From Longimicrobium sp. (GTDB taxonomy: Bacteria; Gemmatimonadota; Gemmatimonadetes; Longimicrobiales; Longimicrobiaceae), in NCBI GenBank assembly GCA_036389135.1, contig DASVQP010000032.1, positions 1 through 64,000 on the forward strand: a stretch of 64,000 nucleotides of DNA, in the 5' to 3' direction. Positions 27,896-36,272 of the stretch are shown here, piece by piece (the stretch's first letter is position 1; each line of letters starts with the position of its first letter). Both the position numbers and the translations under genes were made by a program. The notes beneath the pieces were generated by a model. That model worked only from the letters and a program-made list of their open reading frames with translations. It ran no database searches and had not been told where the DNA came from.

Positions 27896-28189
27896 ACACG
27901 GGTGGCGCCAAGCATGCCAGGGAGGCGGTTTGAAGCCGGATATGAGATCCGTTTGGTGACCGTCCCGCGGCTCCGGCGATGTCCCTCAGGACTCCCCCTT
28001 CCCCACGATGACCAGCCCCACTGCTTCAAAGGAGTCGGCTCAAACGCAGATCTCCCCAGCCATGCTCAACGAGGACAAATGTATGCGCTGCACGGGTTTG
28101 TGTCAACCCGTGCGGGTCGCGGCGCCTGTTTCCGGCGGGGAATGCGCCCTGCGCCCCACGCGGAGCGAACCCCGAACCCGCGAATCGCG
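27896..28189. other. Intergenic region upstream of tRNA and esterase genes
   Basis: About 290 bases between divergent genes. A 9-bp hairpin (GCACGGGTT with AACCCGTGC) lies at 28090-28113. A short cysteine-bearing plus-strand frame exists but has no ribosome-binding site. No other gene seen. Confidence 0.4.
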
Positions 28190-29569
28190 ATGAGAATCGT
28201 CTTTCCCGTCTTCGTACTCGCCCTGCTTGCATCGTGCTCTTCCGCGCCGCAGCCGACGCCGCTGCGGGAGAGCGGCGCACCGGCCGACACCGCGGCGGGC
28301 AGTGAGGTGGCGGCCATCCGGACCGCGGCGCACCGGCTGAGCGGCGGCCCGCGCGACTACGATCCGTTGCTGGCGATCACCCGCGACGCGACGTTCGTCC
28401 TGCTGGGCGAGGCGACGCACGGCACGGACGAGTTCTATCGGGAGCGCGCCCGCATCACCCGCCGCCTGGTGGAGGAGCAGGGCTTCACCGCCATGGCCAT
28501 CGAAGGCGACTGGCCGGATGCCGAGCGCGTCAACCGCTACGTGCGCGGGATGGGGAACGACCGCTCGGCGGTGGAGGCGCTCTCCGGCTTCACGCGCTTT
28601 CCCGAGTGGATGTGGCCCAACGCGCCCACTCGGGACCTGATCGAGTGGCTGCGCAGCTACAACGCCGGCAAGCCGGCCGAGGCCCAGGTGGGGTTCTACG
28701 GGATGGACCTGTACAGCCTGACCGAGTCCGTCGACGCGATCGTGCGCACGCTGGAGACGATCGATCCCGAGGCCGCGCGCAGCACGCGCCAGCGCCTGCG
28801 CTGCTTCGAGCCGTACCGCGACCGGCCGGAGGCGTACGGCGAGGCCGCCGCCTCACGCGAGTCCCGGTCGTGCCGCGACGAGGCCACGGCGGTCCTCGCC
28901 GATCTCCAGCGGCGCTTCGCCGCGATGCCGAGGCCCAGCGACCCCGCGCAGGCGGAGGCGCGCTTCTCCGTTCTCCAGAACGCGCGCGTCGTGCAGAACG
29001 CGGAGGAGTACTACCGCATGTCGTTCGTGGGCGGGATCTCGCCCTGGAACCTGCGGGACCGGCACATGGCCGAGATCCTCGACGCGCTCACGGCGCACCT
29101 GCAGGCGGGCGGGCGCACGCCGAAAGTGGTCGGGTGGGCGCACAACACGCACATGGGCGACGCGCGCGTGACCGAGCCGGGGGAGCAGGGGGAGTGGAAC
29201 GTGGGGCAGCTCATGCGGCAGCGCGCCGACGGCCGCGCGGTGCTGGTGGGCTTCACCACGTACACCGGCACGGTGCTGGCCGCGCGCGAGTGGGGCGGGC
29301 GGGCCGAGCGCAGGCCGCTCCGCCCCTCGCTCGCGGGAAGTTACGGCGCGCTCTTCCACGACACGGGGATCGGCAACTTCCTCCTGGTCTTCCGCGGCAA
29401 CCAGGCGCTGCAATCCGTGCTCGAAAAGCCGCGCCTGGAGCGCGCGGTGGGGGTGCTCTACCTGTCGGAGACGGAGCGGGCGAGCCACTACTTCCAGGCG
29501 TCGCTGTCGCGGCAGTTCGACGCGGTGATCCACTTCGACACCACGCACGCGGTGGCCCCATTGAGGTGA
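28190..29569 (+). CDS. Erythromycin-esterase-family lipoprotein
   Basis: It encodes 459 residues. The N-terminus is a lipoprotein signal (IVFPVFVLALLASC), so the protein is envelope-anchored. The erythromycin-esterase fold follows: FVLLGEATHGTDEFYRERAR with the conserved Glu and His, MAIEGDWPDAERVNRYV, VGFYGMDLYS and VVGWAHNTHMGDARV with the second His pair. Characterised members (EreA/B) hydrolyse macrolide lactones, but most of this broad family have unknown substrates, so resistance should not be assumed. Confidence 0.88.
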   Translation: MRIVFPVFVLALLASCSSAPQPTPLRESGAPADTAAGSEVAAIRTAAHRLSGGPRDYDPLLAITRDATFVLLGEATHGTDEFYRERARITRRLVEEQGFTAMAIEGDWPDAERVNRYVRGMGNDRSAVEALSGFTRFPEWMWPNAPTRDLIEWLRSYNAGKPAEAQVGFYGMDLYSLTESVDAIVRTLETIDPEAARSTRQRLRCFEPYRDRPEAYGEAAASRESRSCRDEATAVLADLQRRFAAMPRPSDPAQAEARFSVLQNARVVQNAEEYYRMSFVGGISPWNLRDRHMAEILDALTAHLQAGGRTPKVVGWAHNTHMGDARVTEPGEQGEWNVGQLMRQRADGRAVLVGFTTYTGTVLAAREWGGRAERRPLRPSLAGSYGALFHDTGIGNFLLVFRGNQALQSVLEKPRLERAVGVLYLSETERASHYFQASLSRQFDAVIHFDTTHAVAPLR

Positions 29570-29722
29570 AAACGACGCTGGATACGCCCCTTTGCGCCAA
29601 CCGCGACACCAGTTTGCGATGTCCGCTTATTTCGCGCGCTGACCTCTCTTGCGCGCAATTCGCGGGCGGCGTAAAATCCCCAGTGTCCTTCTGAGCGTAG
29701 TGGACAGAGTGGCCGAGAGGCC

Positions 29723-30226
29723 TTGGCCGGCGGGGGAGAATCTCCTCGCCGCTATTCGTCGTGGACGGAGATCCCGGTGCCGGTGCTGCGCGCGTTCCTG
29801 GCGGAGCTGGTGCAGGAGATGGGGCTGCGGGAGGCCGGCCGGCTGATCGGGCGCGGGCGTGAGCAGGTGCGCAAGTTCGTGTCGGGTACGATCGAGGTGC
29901 CCCACCCGCGTACGCGGGAGAAGCTGGGCAACCTGCTCATCGAGCGGCAGGGTCGCGGCGACCGCGTCGGTGAGTCGCTGGTGCAGACGCCCTCGCCCAC
30001 GCCGCTCAAGCTGATCCTTCCCAAGGGGCTGGAGCGGGCGACGGGCGACATCCGCGCCATGTTCGCGCTGATCCGCAAGCATTCCGACGCGCCGGAGACG
30101 GCCACCGGGGTGGAGCAGTGGCTGCTGCGGCACGTGAAGAGCGAGTACTCGTCGGAGCAGTCGTACCCGGCGCCGAAGCGAGCCGCGCCCGCCAAGCGCG
30201 CGGTGAAAGGGAAGTCCGGGGAGTAG
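29723..30226 (+). CDS. Probable helix-turn-helix DNA-binding protein
   Basis: Up to 167 residues. The N-terminal 70 carry a Cro/XRE-like helix-turn-helix (VLRAFLAELVQEMGLREAG, then GRGREQVRKFVSGTIEVPHP). The middle has a helical segment (GDIRAMFALIRKHSD) and the tail is basic and disordered. The start is uncertain: the longest frame begins at TTG, while GTG at 29777 has GGAGAT just upstream. Likely a small regulator; target unknown. Confidence 0.65.
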   Translation: MAGGGESPRRYSSWTEIPVPVLRAFLAELVQEMGLREAGRLIGRGREQVRKFVSGTIEVPHPRTREKLGNLLIERQGRGDRVGESLVQTPSPTPLKLILPKGLERATGDIRAMFALIRKHSDAPETATGVEQWLLRHVKSEYSSEQSYPAPKRAAPAKRAVKGKSGE

Positions 30227-30295
30227 CGGACCCGCCACGAGCATCGATGCGCCCCCCGGCTTTTCGGCCGAGGGGCGTTTTTACTGCCGGTCTCA

Positions 30296-30437
30296 CGCGG
30301 AGACGCGGTGGCGCGGAGAACTGCAACTGCATGGCTCACACAGAGACACAGAGCCACAGAGGAAGAACAGCAGGAGGGGTTCTCCGCGGCTTTCGTTTTC
30401 CCTTCTCTCCGCACCCTCCGCGTCTCCGAGTGAGGGC
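30296..30437. repeat. Compound CACAGAG/CGCGGAG hairpin repeat
   Basis: A double element. CTCACGCGGAGACGCGG and GCTCACACAGAGACACAGAG on the left are answered by GGTTCTCCGCGGC and CTCCGCGTCTCCGAGTGAGG on the right. A similar nested arrangement occurs at 56976-57160. Confidence 0.6.
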
Positions 30438-30728
30438 TTTTTCAAGATACTGGTCACGGCGCGCGGACCGCTGCATATTGCGGTGGACGGCTGCTGGATG
30501 CACTCCCCATCGTCTCCTCACCCCGGTGCGCCTGCCCGAATTCAATCCAGACTTTCAGCGGTACAAACGTGTGACGGAACCATTCGGGGGGTGGCATCGT
30601 TCTAGCTAATCGAGGCACAGAGTGACACAACACCCCGCGACGGCCCGGAAGGCCGCCACGGGGCCGCGCAAGGCGGAGGACGCGCCAGCCCGGGCGCGCA
30701 CCGCCGACCCCCATTACCGGGAGAGTTC
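30438..30728. other. Intergenic leader before the HNH gene
   Basis: About 290 bases with no convincing gene. A GGCCCGGAAGGCC-type short palindrome is present. The ribosome-binding site of the HNH gene (GGGAGAG) ends the stretch. Confidence 0.35.
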
Positions 30729-31565
30729 GTGCGGCGAAACGACCGAAGCGGTGCCCTGCAAAGGGAGCTCGAGCACCGCATCCAGACCGGACGTTGTGTG
30801 TACTGCCGGGCCCCCGCGGCACCGGACCGCCCCCTCACCCGCGATCACGTCATCCCCCGTTCCAAGGGCGGGCGCAGACGAGACACCCGCATCATCGTCC
30901 CCGCCTGCGCACGCTGCAACCACCGGCGCGGCTGCCAGGAAGTCGTCCTCTTTCTCCTCGCCCGTCCCCGCCGCATCGCGGCGTTTCTCGACTACCTGCA
31001 TACTCTGCCGCCGGCCACTGTCCGCGAGCTGGACCTGCGCGTCTTCGCCGAGCTCTACGCCGCCGTCTGGCTCCTGGGCGACAGCGCCGGCTCAGGCGAG
31101 GACTGGCGCGAGCGGCTGCGCCACCTGTGCAGCGGCCGGCGCCTGCATCGCCGGCGCTACGCCGCGCGGCGCATCGTCAGCGCGGTGGGCGTGCGGCTGG
31201 AACGGGGACGCGAGCGTTTGTCCGTGGCCCAGGGGCCGGGCTGTCCCCTACCCGCGTTCGGCTCCGTCGCCGGGACGGTGGGCGCGACGCTGGAGCAGAC
31301 GCTGGCCACCCTCGTCGGCGCGCTCTCGGTCCTGTGGGACGTTCCCGCCGAGCGCGTGGCCGAAGAGCTGGATCGCGAGCGGAGCCGCTCCGCCCTGCGC
31401 AACAGCGACCCCCTCGCGGTCGGGGAGGAGGAAGGCCCCGGCGTGGTGTCGCTGGACGGATGGCGGCGCCAGCGTGGAGGGCGCCGCCGCAAGCCGCGCG
31501 TGGACCAGCGTGGCGGACGCGGCGCGCGCGACCGCAGTAGGCCACCGCGTGGACGGGCGGCGTAG
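30729..31565 (+). CDS. HNH endonuclease domain protein
   Basis: It encodes 278 residues from a GTG preceded by GGGAGAG. The HNH module is N-terminal: zinc cysteines C23-x2-C26, catalytic D39-H40 in LTRDHVIPRSKGG, C60-x2-C63 and N64-H65. Residues 75-240 form a helical domain without recognised family (ELDLRVFAELYAAVWLLGDS). The C-terminus is an Arg/Gly-rich basic tail that could bind nucleic acid. Not part of an obvious restriction or phage cluster. Confidence 0.8.
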   Translation: MRRNDRSGALQRELEHRIQTGRCVYCRAPAAPDRPLTRDHVIPRSKGGRRRDTRIIVPACARCNHRRGCQEVVLFLLARPRRIAAFLDYLHTLPPATVRELDLRVFAELYAAVWLLGDSAGSGEDWRERLRHLCSGRRLHRRRYAARRIVSAVGVRLERGRERLSVAQGPGCPLPAFGSVAGTVGATLEQTLATLVGALSVLWDVPAERVAEELDRERSRSALRNSDPLAVGEEEGPGVVSLDGWRRQRGGRRRKPRVDQRGGRGARDRSRPPRGRAA

Positions 31566-31590
31566 CGGCGCTCAGGTCGTAAGGGTGTTC

Positions 31591-31629
31591 CGGGGCTCCT
31601 CTCCGTCGGGTGACGGGGAGGAGCCCCCG
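31591..31629 (+). terminator. Terminator of the HNH gene
   Basis: A long GC-rich stem (31591-31607 with 31612-31629), a 4-base loop, then TGTTTG. Confidence 0.75.
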
Positions 31630-31677
31630 TGTTTGTCGCCGCGGCGGTACAAATCGGCGACGCGCCGGAAGTAAACA

Positions 31678-31706
31678 TTGACATGCGGAACGTTCCACAA
31701 TACAAT
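31678..31706 (+). promoter_or_regulatory. higBA promoter with embedded operator
   Basis: Consensus TTGACA, a 17-base spacer and TACAAT. The spacer contains the perfect palindrome GGAACGTTCC (31687-31696), in the place where HigA-type antitoxins repress their operons. Confidence 0.8.
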
Positions 31707-31735
31707 TCCGGGTCACTCCAACGGAGCTGCCGCGG

Positions 31736-32029
31736 ATGATCGTAAGCTTCAGGAACCAGGGCACTGAGGACGTGTTCAACGGATTGGCGAGCCGCGCCGC
31801 GAGCAAGACGATCTCTGCGGAGCTTCAGAAACTCGCCCGCCGGAAAATGAGAATGGTTGACGCGGCGGTGCGGCTCGAGGACTTGCGCTTTCCACCCGGG
31901 AACGCGATGGAGGCGCTCCGGGGTGATCGCGAGGGGCAGCATAGTATCCGGATCAACGGCCAGTATCGGATCTGCTTCACGTGGACGCCGATGGGTCCGG
32001 CCGATGTCCAAGTGGTCGACTACCACTAA
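31736..32029 (+). CDS. higB: HigB-like mRNA interferase toxin
   Basis: It encodes 97 residues of the RelE/HigB fold. The pattern MIVSFRNQGTEDVFNGLAS, then ARRKMRMVDAAVRLEDLRFPP, then HSIRINGQYRICFTW and ADVQVVDYH is characteristic of HigB toxins, which cut ribosome-bound mRNA. The basic residues and terminal YH needed for activity are present. Toxin-first order with the antitoxin 44 bases downstream is typical of higBA. No frameshift seen. Confidence 0.93.
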   Translation: MIVSFRNQGTEDVFNGLASRAASKTISAELQKLARRKMRMVDAAVRLEDLRFPPGNAMEALRGDREGQHSIRINGQYRICFTWTPMGPADVQVVDYH

Positions 32030-32073
32030 ATGCGTTCGGATGAGGCAGCGGATACACAGTCACTGGAGGGACC

Positions 32074-32388
32074 ATGAACGTACGAGTACCTACCCATGCG
32101 GAGCCGGAGCACCCCGGGGTCATCCTTCTGGAGGAGTTCATCCGTCCGCACGGGCTGACCATCACCCGCACCGCTGAGCTTCTCAGGATGAACCGACAGC
32201 GGCTGGATGCAGTGATCAACGGGCGCCGGTCCATCACCCCCGATACCGCGCTCCGTCTAGAGAGGCTGTTCGGGAGCTCTGCCGGGTTCTGGCTGAACCT
32301 GCAGCAGGGATACGATCTCTGGCACGCGATGCATGCGGCGGGGGTCGAGGAACTGCAGGAGATTGAGCGGTACGAGCCGGCGGCGTAA
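32074..32388 (+). CDS. higA: HigA-family antitoxin
   Basis: It encodes 104 residues. The XRE helix-turn-helix core is HPGVILLEEFIRPHGLTITR, then MNRQRLDAVINGRRSITPDT and ALRLERLFGSSAGFWLNLQQ, the standard HigA/VapI signature. It neutralises HigB and represses the promoter, probably through the palindrome in the spacer. ATG follows GGAGGG. Intact. Confidence 0.95.
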   Translation: MNVRVPTHAEPEHPGVILLEEFIRPHGLTITRTAELLRMNRQRLDAVINGRRSITPDTALRLERLFGSSAGFWLNLQQGYDLWHAMHAAGVEELQEIERYEPAA

Positions 32389-32506
32389 ACTTGCCTAGAC
32401 AGGGTCTCTGCACGGCCCGCTTACCGTGATCGGCATGCCATCAGGCGAACGGACGTCGGCCTGTCTTGGAAACTCCGGGGCGGATCACGTTTGTCCGCGT
32501 GGAGGA

Positions 32507-32707
32507 ATGTGGACGGTGCATGGACGGGCGGTGCAGGAGTCGGCCGAGGATGAGCCGTACTACCTGGTCACGATCGAGGAGCTGGAGGGGTTCTCGGTGG
32601 TGGCGGAGTCGAGGGCGGAGGCGCTCTTCCCCGTCGTGCTGAAGGAGTATTTCGTGGCGGCGGTGGAGTCGGGGAACGCGCCGGCCATACCGTCCGTGCG
32701 AGCCTGA
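32507..32707 (+). CDS. Small HicB-like or hypothetical protein
   Basis: It encodes about 66 residues. The sequence DEPYYLVTIEELEGFSVVAE followed by a helix (EALFPVVLKEYFVAAVE) has the strand-strand-helix order of HicB/UPF0150 proteins. The similarity is weak. GGAGGA lies immediately before the ATG, closer than ideal. No toxin partner is adjacent. Confidence 0.5.
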   Translation: MWTVHGRAVQESAEDEPYYLVTIEELEGFSVVAESRAEALFPVVLKEYFVAAVESGNAPAIPSVRA

Positions 32708-32718
32708 TGGGATGCGAA

Positions 32719-32748
32719 ACGGCCCGCCCGGAGCTCCGGGCGGGCCGT
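32719..32748. terminator. Bidirectional terminator
   Basis: A perfect 30-base palindrome without loop spacer (arms ACGGCCCGCCCGGAG and complement) lies between convergent genes ending at 32707 and 32766. Confidence 0.8.
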
Positions 32749-32765
32749 CGTTCGTGCGGGGGCGG

Positions 32766-33251
32766 TCAGAACCAGCGGCCTTCGTAGCCGCGTCCGCGGT
32801 TTTCCGGGTAAAGGTAGTCGTAGCGGGCCCGGTCGCGCTCCCAGCCCACGGGGCGTCCGCCGCCGCGGAAGGTGCTGGAGCCGCCCTTGGTCTGGTACGG
32901 GCGCTGGTACTGGTTGAAGTCGCCCACGCGCCACTCCATGTCCCCGCCGTACGGGTGCGGGTTGATGGGGTACTCGCCCGGATGCTGCTCGCGGACGTAA
33001 TCCAGGTTGTAGCGGGCGGTCACCCGGTTCACGTGCGGCTGCCAGCCGGCGCGCATGCCGGGCCGGTCGTAGTCGTTGCCGTACGCGTGCACCCCGCGGC
33101 GGATGTCCTGCTGCGGGCGCAGGTCGCGCGGGTCCTCGCCCGAGCCGCGCATGTGATCCACGAAGTGCGCCGTCACCCTGCGCCGCTGCGGGCCCGTCGT
33201 TTCCTGGAAGCCGCGCAGGCCGTAGTCGTATCCCCGGTCGTAGCGTGCCAT
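32766..33251 (-). CDS. Arg/Gly/Tyr-rich hypothetical protein
   Basis: It encodes 161 residues after a strong AAGGGAGGGGG ribosome-binding site. The composition is unusual: arginine, glycine, tyrosine and aspartate dominate (MARYDRGYDYGLRGF; RRGVHAYGNDYDRPG; NRGRGYEGRWF). There is no signal peptide or recognised domain. RGY-rich, probably disordered proteins can bind nucleic acids or form condensates, but nothing here proves that. Confidence 0.75.
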   Translation of the reverse strand: MARYDRGYDYGLRGFQETTGPQRRRVTAHFVDHMRGSGEDPRDLRPQQDIRRGVHAYGNDYDRPGMRAGWQPHVNRVTARYNLDYVREQHPGEYPINPHPYGGDMEWRVGDFNQYQRPYQTKGGSSTFRGGGRPVGWERDRARYDYLYPENRGRGYEGRWF

Positions 33252-33391
33252 CGTTCCCCCTCCCTTGCGGTGTGCGCGCCCGCCTCGGGCCGCGTCCTTG
33301 TGTCTCAGCGCGTTGCCGTGCAATCCGCGTTCCCGGCGCGGCCCTTTCCGTGCAACAGCGGGCCATCGTACCCCCAGGCGAGGAGCCCGCG

Positions 33392-34003
33392 TTGACGCGA
33401 CTGAACGAGCTTGCCCGCGAGTACGAGGCGCGCCATTACCCGCCCACCCGCCGCCTGGACCTCCAGAACGAGGGGCCGGAGACGGCGCGCGTGCGGGCGC
33501 TGCGCTGGATCCAGACTTTCGCGCACGAGGAGCCCGGCGCCGACCTCCTGCTGGTGGTGGAGCGCGGGCGCCGGCCCGGGCGCAAGGGGCCGGTGCGGGT
33601 GTCGGTGGAGAAGCTGCTGGAGGAACTGCTCGGCGGGCTGGTGGAGTGGTGGCAGCCCTTTGCGGACGGGAGCCTGGCGCTGCGCGTGGCGCGCGACCCA
33701 CGCCGCTGGGGTGCGCGCGGGCGGCCCAAAGTGCCGGAGGGGGACGGGCGCACTCCGGAGACGGCGGGCGCCGCCTACGTTCCCGCGGAGGACGACATCC
33801 CGGAGGAGATCCTCCCCCTGGCCCGGCGCGTGGCGGAGATGCGGCGCACGCGTGAGGGGCTCGGCGTGCCGCTGCTGGGGGTGGTGATGCGCCAGCTCTG
33901 GATCCAGGCGCAGGCCACGGCCATGAGCGAGCGGGTGTCGTTCGAGGACGCGCTCACACGCATCATGCGCGATGAGGAGCGGCGGTTGTACGAGGACGAC
34001 TGA
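33392..34003 (+). CDS. Hypothetical protein with an Smr-like domain
   Basis: It encodes 203 residues from TTG, chosen for the AGGAG seven bases upstream. Residues 15-100 follow the Smr (small MutS-related) pattern: RRLDLQNEGPETARVRALRW, a basic loop VERGRRPGRKGPVRVSVEKL, and a closing strand GSLALRVA. Smr domains nick or bind nucleic acid. The usual LDLHG and GKG motifs are degenerate here, so activity is uncertain. The C-terminal half is helical and acidic. Confidence 0.65.
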   Translation: MTRLNELAREYEARHYPPTRRLDLQNEGPETARVRALRWIQTFAHEEPGADLLLVVERGRRPGRKGPVRVSVEKLLEELLGGLVEWWQPFADGSLALRVARDPRRWGARGRPKVPEGDGRTPETAGAAYVPAEDDIPEEILPLARRVAEMRRTREGLGVPLLGVVMRQLWIQAQATAMSERVSFEDALTRIMRDEERRLYEDD

Positions 34004-34013
34004 ACGGCAGGCT

Positions 34014-34086
34014 CACACAGAGACACAGAGCCACAGAGAAGGTCTTCTCTGTGGCTCTCAGTTTCCCTCTGCGTCTCCGGTGTGAG
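34014..34086. repeat. CACAGAG hairpin repeat
   Basis: GCTCACACAGAGACACAGAG on the left is answered by CTTCTCTGTGGCTCTCAG and CTCTGCGTCTCCGGTGTGAG. It sits between convergent genes and could terminate both. Confidence 0.65.
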
Positions 34087-34087
34087 G

Positions 34088-34774
34088 CTACGCAGGGCTG
34101 CGCAGGCTCTCGTGCGTGAGCACCACCGCCTCGTGAGACCCGGAGCCGAGCAGATCGAGCAGCGACGTCTGGTCGCGCGTGGCGGAGGGGACCTCGTGGC
34201 AGCGGCGGCAGCGCGCCTCGTACGCCTCCTGGCCGCCCACCTGGATGACCGGTGCCTCGTACGGAGCGGGCTCGCCGTTCACCAGCCGCTGGTTGCGCGT
34301 GGCGGCGTTGCCGCAACGCACGCAGATGGCGTGCAGCTTGTCCACCGTCTCGGCCACGGCGATCAGGCGCGCCATGGGGCCAAAGGGCTCGCCGCGGAAG
34401 TCCAGGTCGGTGCCGGCCACGATGATGCGGGCGCCGCGGTCGGCCAGGAGCTGGATCACGTCCACGATCCCGTCGTCCAGGAACTGCACCTCGTCCACAG
34501 CGAAGACGCGCGTCTCCGGGTGCGCCTGCTCCAGCACCTGGCGGCTGTCGCGCACGGGGACCGCATCGACGCCGGCGCCGTTGTGCGTGCTGACGCGCGT
34601 GACTCCCTGGTAGCGGTCGTCCAGGGCGCTCTTGAAGAGCTGCACGCTGCGCCGGGCGATCAGCGCGCGGCGGACGCGGCGGATCAGCTCCTCGCTCTTG
34701 CCGCTGAACATCACTCCGGTTACGACCTCGATCCAGCCATGGCCGTCGCCGTGGTACAGCGCTACATCTCTCAA
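34088..34774 (-). CDS. tdk: Thymidine kinase
   Basis: It encodes about 228 residues. The P-loop GVMFSGKSEELIRRVRRAL follows GWIEVVTG. The Asp/Gln of VFAVDEVQFLDD coordinate magnesium and substrate. DLDFRGEPFGPM belongs to the lasso region, and zinc is held by CVRCG and CRRCH. It phosphorylates thymidine in the salvage pathway. The start is uncertain: no ATG fits, so TTG at LRDVALYHGDGHG is proposed because homologues begin just before YHG.GHGW. Confidence 0.93.
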   Translation of the reverse strand: MRDVALYHGDGHGWIEVVTGVMFSGKSEELIRRVRRALIARRSVQLFKSALDDRYQGVTRVSTHNGAGVDAVPVRDSRQVLEQAHPETRVFAVDEVQFLDDGIVDVIQLLADRGARIIVAGTDLDFRGEPFGPMARLIAVAETVDKLHAICVRCGNAATRNQRLVNGEPAPYEAPVIQVGGQEAYEARCRRCHEVPSATRDQTSLLDLLGSGSHEAVVLTHESLRSPA

Positions 34775-34922
34775 CTGAAGGCTCTTGCGTGGCGGTACGG
34801 GGAAGGCGCCCGCGGGGGCGGTGCGGGCCCACCATTGTAACCGAAGCCGCTCCCCGGCCACAAGCACCCCGCCGCACGCCGTGCCCGTTGTCCACCGCCA
34901 GGAAACGCCTTATCGTCTCCCC

Positions 34923-35708
34923 ATGACCGCGCCCCTGTACCGCGAACACGATCCGCCGTCCGCCCTCGCCGCGCGCGTGGAGTGCCTATGGACGCTGCGC
35001 TCGGACGGGGCGCTGCCTGCCCCCGTGCTCAACCGGGTGCTGCCGGACGGGTGCACCGACCTGATCTTCGACCTCGGCGAGCCGCCGCGGCCACGCAGCG
35101 GCCCGCGCGGCTACGCGGTGGGCGCCATGACGCGCGCAGTCCCCGTGCAGGTAGCCGGACGCGTGGAGATCGTGGGGGTCCGCTTCCGCCCCGGCGGCGC
35201 CGCGCTGGGACTCCCCGCGGGCGAGCTGACGGACCGGGCGGCGGGTCTGGAGGAGCTGGGGCTGGGCTCCCTCTGCGCGCCGGTGCTGGACGCGGGGTCC
35301 GCGCTCGACGCCGTGCCGGTGCTGGCCGAGGTGCTCGGGGCACGGTTCCGGGACGCGCCGGAGCCGATCGCCGCCGCGGCGTGGGCCCGCCTGTGCTCGA
35401 CGGCTGGGGCACTCCCGGTGCGCGAGCTGGCCGCGCAGCTCGGCGTAGGCGAGCGGCGGCTGCAGCGCATCTTCCACGACCACGTGGGCCTCACCCCCAA
35501 GCAGGCGGCCCGCGTGGCGCGGCTGAAAGCGGCGATCTCGCTTATGGCGCGCGCGGAGCTCCCCCTGGGCCGCGTGGCACTGCGGGCGGGCTACTACGAT
35601 CAGGCGCACTTCAACCACGAGTTTGTGCGGCTCGCGGGGGTGGCGCCGCACGTGTGGCGCGCCGAGCGTGTCGCATCCGTACAAGCGTCGGCGGCCGGGG
35701 CGCCGTAG
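34923..35708 (+). CDS. AraC-family transcriptional regulator
   Basis: It encodes 261 residues. The N-terminal sensor half (PPSALAARVECLWTLRSDG; VLPDGCTDLIFDLGEP; GVRFRPGGAALGLP) is the domain usual in this AraC subgroup. The C-terminal AraC DNA-binding domain has both helix-turn-helices: VRELAAQLGVGERRLQRIFH and LGRVALRAGYYDQAHFNHEF. A VOC protein gene follows 43 bases later and is a likely target or partner. Confidence 0.92.
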   Translation: MTAPLYREHDPPSALAARVECLWTLRSDGALPAPVLNRVLPDGCTDLIFDLGEPPRPRSGPRGYAVGAMTRAVPVQVAGRVEIVGVRFRPGGAALGLPAGELTDRAAGLEELGLGSLCAPVLDAGSALDAVPVLAEVLGARFRDAPEPIAAAAWARLCSTAGALPVRELAAQLGVGERRLQRIFHDHVGLTPKQAARVARLKAAISLMARAELPLGRVALRAGYYDQAHFNHEFVRLAGVAPHVWRAERVASVQASAAGAP

Positions 35709-35751
35709 TGTGATGCGACCACCCCACTCACCTGAAGCCGAAACGACGCCT

Positions 35752-36141
35752 ATGCCAACCATGAAGAATCTGACCCCTATCCTCTACGTCGAGCGGATCG
35801 AGCCCGCGATCCCTTTCTGGGTCGACCGCCTGGGCTTCGCGCGGACCGCCGAGGTGCCCCACGAGGACCATCTCGGCTTCCTCATCCTGCAAAAGGACGG
35901 CGTGGAGGTGATGTACCAGACGCGCGACAGCGTGCACGCCGACGCTCCCGAGCTGGCTGAGCGGCTGCAGATGGAGGGATCGCTCCTGTTCATCGAGGTG
36001 GACGACCTGGATGGCGTGGAGCGGGCGCTGGAGGGGGTGGAGCGGGTGGTTCCGCGGCGGAAGACACCCTACGGCGCCGACGAGATCTTTGTGCGCGAGC
36101 CCGCGGGGAACCTCGTCGGCTTCGCGCAGTTCGGGGCCTGA
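35752..36141 (+). CDS. VOC (glyoxalase/bleomycin-resistance) family protein
   Basis: It encodes 129 residues. The beta-alpha-beta-beta-beta pattern of a VOC protein is present: LTPILYVERIEPAIPFWVDR, LGFLILQKDGVEVMYQTRD, GSLLFIEVDDLDGVERAL and DEIFVREPAGNLVGFAQF. The conserved final Glu of the metal site is in VREPAG. Substrate unknown. Two closely spaced ATGs are possible starts. Probably co-transcribed with the AraC-type gene. Confidence 0.9.
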   Translation: MPTMKNLTPILYVERIEPAIPFWVDRLGFARTAEVPHEDHLGFLILQKDGVEVMYQTRDSVHADAPELAERLQMEGSLLFIEVDDLDGVERALEGVERVVPRRKTPYGADEIFVREPAGNLVGFAQFGA

Positions 36142-36162
36142 CGCCAGTTACAAGAAAAAAAG

Positions 36163-36250
36163 AGCCTCACACGGAGCCGCAGAGGGAACTGAAAGGACAA
36201 CAGAGGTTGTCTGTGTCCTTTCCGTTTCCTCCGTGTCTCGGTGTGAGGCC
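36163..36250. repeat. CACAGAG hairpin repeat
   Basis: CCTCACACGGAGCCGCAGAG and CTCCGTGTCTCGGTGTGAGG form the outer arms, with a smaller GGACAACAGAGG/TTGTCTGTGTCC hairpin inside. It lies between convergent genes. Confidence 0.65.
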
Positions 36251-36272
36251 CTTCTGTCGGTCCTGTAACGCA

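Noticed and set aside
28008-28193. Cysteine-containing 61-residue frame (MLNEDKCMRCTGLCQ)
   Set aside because: It looks ferredoxin-like at first sight, but it lacks a ribosome-binding site, the cysteine spacing is incomplete and the tail is not protein-like.
28190-29569. Macrolide resistance gene
   Set aside because: The erythromycin-esterase fold is clear, but the family is broad and the N-terminal lipoprotein signal differs from EreA/B; resistance cannot be claimed.
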